64,000 bases of DNA from the NCBI RefSeq assembly GCF_001468465.1, contig NZ_LNSA01000008.1, positions 62,001 to 126,000 of the forward strand. The letters run 5' to 3'. A program made the position numbers and the translations under genes. Each line of letters opens with the position of its first letter. Within the stretch, counting starts at the first letter, position 1. Of the stretch, positions 62,439-64,000 are shown piece after piece. Origin of the DNA: Sphingopyxis sp. H115. GTDB taxonomy: Bacteria > Pseudomonadota > Alphaproteobacteria > Sphingomonadales > Sphingomonadaceae. The notes beneath the pieces were generated by a model. That model did no database searches. It had not been told where the DNA came from and saw only the letters and a list, made by a program, of their open reading frames with translations.

Positions 62439-64000
62439 TTACCGCTGTTTGACATAGCGGCCGGGGGCATCCTCGATCGCCCTTTTAGCACCTTTTCCGG
62501 GAATGCGCGCGCCTTTTGTGGCGGTCTTTGCGCCATCCTGTGCCGAAATCCATTCGATCCAGTGCGGCCACCAGCTGCCCTTGGTCTCGGTCGCACCCGC
62601 GATGAATTCGTCGAGCGAGACGGCGGCGCTGTCGCCGGTCCAATATTGATATTTACCCGCGGCCGGCGGATTGACGACCCCGGCGATATGCCCCGACCCG
62701 GCCAGCAGGAAGGTCTTGGGGCCCGACAGATGATCCATCAGCCGCCACACGCTGGCGAGCGGCGCGATATGATCCTCGCGCCCGGCCTGGATATAGGCCG
62801 GCGTCTCGATCTTTCTGAGGTCGATCGGCGTGCCCATCACCGACAGGCTGTTCGGGATCACCATCCGGTTGTCGCGATAGAGGTCGACCAGATATTGCCG
62901 GTGCCACTTCGCGGGCAGGTTGGTGACGTCGCCATTCCAATAGAGCAGGTCGAAGGGCGGATAGTCGTTGCCGAGCAGATAATTGCTCACGACATAATTC
63001 CAGATGAGATCGCGACCGCGCAGCGAGTTGAAGGTCGCGGCCATATAGCGCCCGTCGAGGAAGCCGGGCGCCGACAGTTGCTGGAGCAAGGCCAGGTAAC
63101 TGTCGTCGACGAACAGTTTGAGGTCGCCGGCCTGTTCGAAATCGACCTGTGCGGTAAAGAAGGTCACCGACTTGATCTTGTCCGCCTCCTCGCGTGCCGC
63201 GAGCATCGCCAGCGTCGCGGCGAGCGTGGTGCCGGCGACGCAATAACCGATCGTATGGACGTGCGGCACGTCGAGCAATTCGCGCACCGTATCGATCGCG
63301 TCGACCTGCGCTGCGACATAATCGTCCCAGACGATCTCGGTCATCGACGCGTCGGCCGATTTCCACGACACCATGAAGACGCTGAGGCCCTGTTCGACCG
63401 CCCAGGCGACGAAGCTTTTCGCAGGGTTGAGGTCAAGGATATAGAAGCGGTTGATCCATGGCGGGAAGATGACGAGCGGGACGGTGAAGACCTCCTTCGT
63501 CGTCGGCGCATAGTGGATGAGCTGGTAGAGGTCGGTCTCGTGGATCACCTTGCCCGGGGTGGTCGCGATATTGACCCCGACCTCGAACGCGTCGGGATCG
63601 ACATGACTCAGCTGCCCGCGCGACAGGTCGGTCAGCATATGCTTCAGACCCTTGAGCAGGCTTTCGCCGCGGGTTTCGACCGCGCGTCGGATGACTTCGG
63701 GATTGGTCATCGCGAGGTTGGTCGGCGCCATCGCGTCGGCCATCGCCTTGGCGGCAAATTCCATCTTGGCACGCGCCGAGGGGTCCGGGCCGTCGAGCTG
63801 GCGCGTCGTCGCGAGCATCTGTTCGGCGAGCAGGCCATAGGTCTGGCGGATCATCGCGAACACCGGATTGGCGTTCCAGTCGGGATCCGCGAAACGACGG
63901 TCCTTCGCTGCAGCATCGGGCGCCGGCGGCGCCATCGGGTTCAGCGTCGCCAGCGAGGTCCAGAAGGCGACACCCTGATCCCACATTCTCGACGATTGTT
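62439..64000 (-). CDS. phaC: Class I poly(3-hydroxyalkanoate) synthase, N-terminus beyond right edge
   Basis: About 520 codons are visible and the frame is still open at the right edge; class I synthases are near 590 residues, so the N-terminus is missing. Catalytic Cys is in the lipase-like box GYCVAGT, Asp in GREDHIAP and His in GSGHIAGVVNPP. LNPAKSFVAWAVEQGLSVFMVSWKSAD and FDLLYWNGDVTNLPAKWHR are class I signatures. The C-terminus ends with a Lys/Arg-rich tail instead of the usual hydrophobic one. It polymerises hydroxyacyl-CoA into PHA. The phasin gene follows 122 bases downstream on the same strand. Confidence 0.96.
   Translation of the reverse strand, partial: QSSRMWDQGVAFWTSLATLNPMAPPAPDAAAKDRRFADPDWNANPVFAMIRQTYGLLAEQMLATTRQLDGPDPSARAKMEFAAKAMADAMAPTNLAMTNPEVIRRAVETRGESLLKGLKHMLTDLSRGQLSHVDPDAFEVGVNIATTPGKVIHETDLYQLIHYAPTTKEVFTVPLVIFPPWINRFYILDLNPAKSFVAWAVEQGLSVFMVSWKSADASMTEIVWDDYVAAQVDAIDTVRELLDVPHVHTIGYCVAGTTLAATLAMLAAREEADKIKSVTFFTAQVDFEQAGDLKLFVDDSYLALLQQLSAPGFLDGRYMAATFNSLRGRDLIWNYVVSNYLLGNDYPPFDLLYWNGDVTNLPAKWHRQYLVDLYRDNRMVIPNSLSVMGTPIDLRKIETPAYIQAGREDHIAPLASVWRLMDHLSGPKTFLLAGSGHIAGVVNPPAAGKYQYWTGDSAAVSLDEFIAGATETKGSWWPHWIEWISAQDGAKTATKGARIPGKGAKRAIEDAPGRYVKQR

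Noticed and set aside
1..64000. CRISPR array, rRNA, intact transposon or prophage
   Set aside because: No regularly spaced repeats, rRNA-like stretches, transposase, integrase or phage structural genes were recognised on reading both strands.

Overview
The window is high-G+C bacterial chromosome. Its content points to an alphaproteobacterium of the Sphingomonadales, most like Sphingopyxis or its relatives. The signs are three large TonB-dependent receptors (TBDRs), a phasin/PhaC polyhydroxyalkanoate locus, a secE-nusG-rplK-rplA cluster interrupted by an acyl-CoA thioesterase, ClpS, NodT-type efflux channels, and dense operons with ATGA/TGATG start-stop overlaps. The genus is inferred from gene content only. 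I saw no rRNA, tRNA, intact insertion sequence or CRISPR array.

1-10.1 kb: a minus-strand operon for amine oxidation. It has a tryptophan-tryptophylquinone (TTQ) amine dehydrogenase (mauB/E/D/A type, aau-like heavy chain), two monohaem cytochromes c, a TBDR with an in-frame amber stop, an aldehyde dehydrogenase and two acyl-CoA synthetases. The second synthetase runs off the left edge. A divergent TetR gene starts across a short promoter region. Inferred route: amine to aldehyde to acid to acyl-CoA.

10.1-17.2 kb: a remodelled stretch. A GH92 mannosidase head is fused to a GntR (FCD) regulator tail. Next come a GGDEF protein with a destroyed signature and a three-gene MFS/HlyD/NodT efflux operon. 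Then there is a 23-codon ORF with a perfect Shine-Dalgarno and a strong terminator, and the collapsed remains of a divergent amidase/TetR pair.

17.2-24.5 kb: a complete histidine utilisation locus, hutI-hutH-hutG-hutU on the minus strand and hutF-hutC on the plus strand. An 18-bp perfect palindrome between hutI and hutF is the likely HutC operator.

24.5-33.4 kb: dctB-dctD (two-component system) divergent from dctA (C4-dicarboxylate permease), followed by a large TBDR and an SGNH-type lipoprotein. DctD lacks the GAFTGA loop.

33.4-36.6 kb: a class A penicillin-binding protein and a HEAT-repeat DNA-alkylation-repair-like protein, convergent.

36.6-45.3 kb: a catabolic unit of TBDR, MFS transporter, secreted carboxylesterase, acyl-CoA synthetase, TetR and short-chain dehydrogenase. 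The same operator-like sequence lies before the TBDR and before the dehydrogenase, which suggests one TetR regulon.

45.3-53.3 kb: an RND tripartite efflux operon with a divergent TetR gene and a palindromic operator between them, then a GPH-type MFS transporter.

53.4-56.5 kb: secE, nusG, tesB-like, rplK, rplA and a strong terminator.

56.5-58.1 kb: a lower-G+C accessory patch with a DUF4375-like gene and an inverted-repeat element.

58.1-64 kb: an EamA transporter, a glutathione-transferase-kappa/HCCA isomerase family protein, a dehydrogenase without the catalytic Tyr, a divergent HxlR regulator, clpS, a phasin with two PhaR-type palindromes in its promoter, and phaC (its N-terminus lies beyond the right edge).
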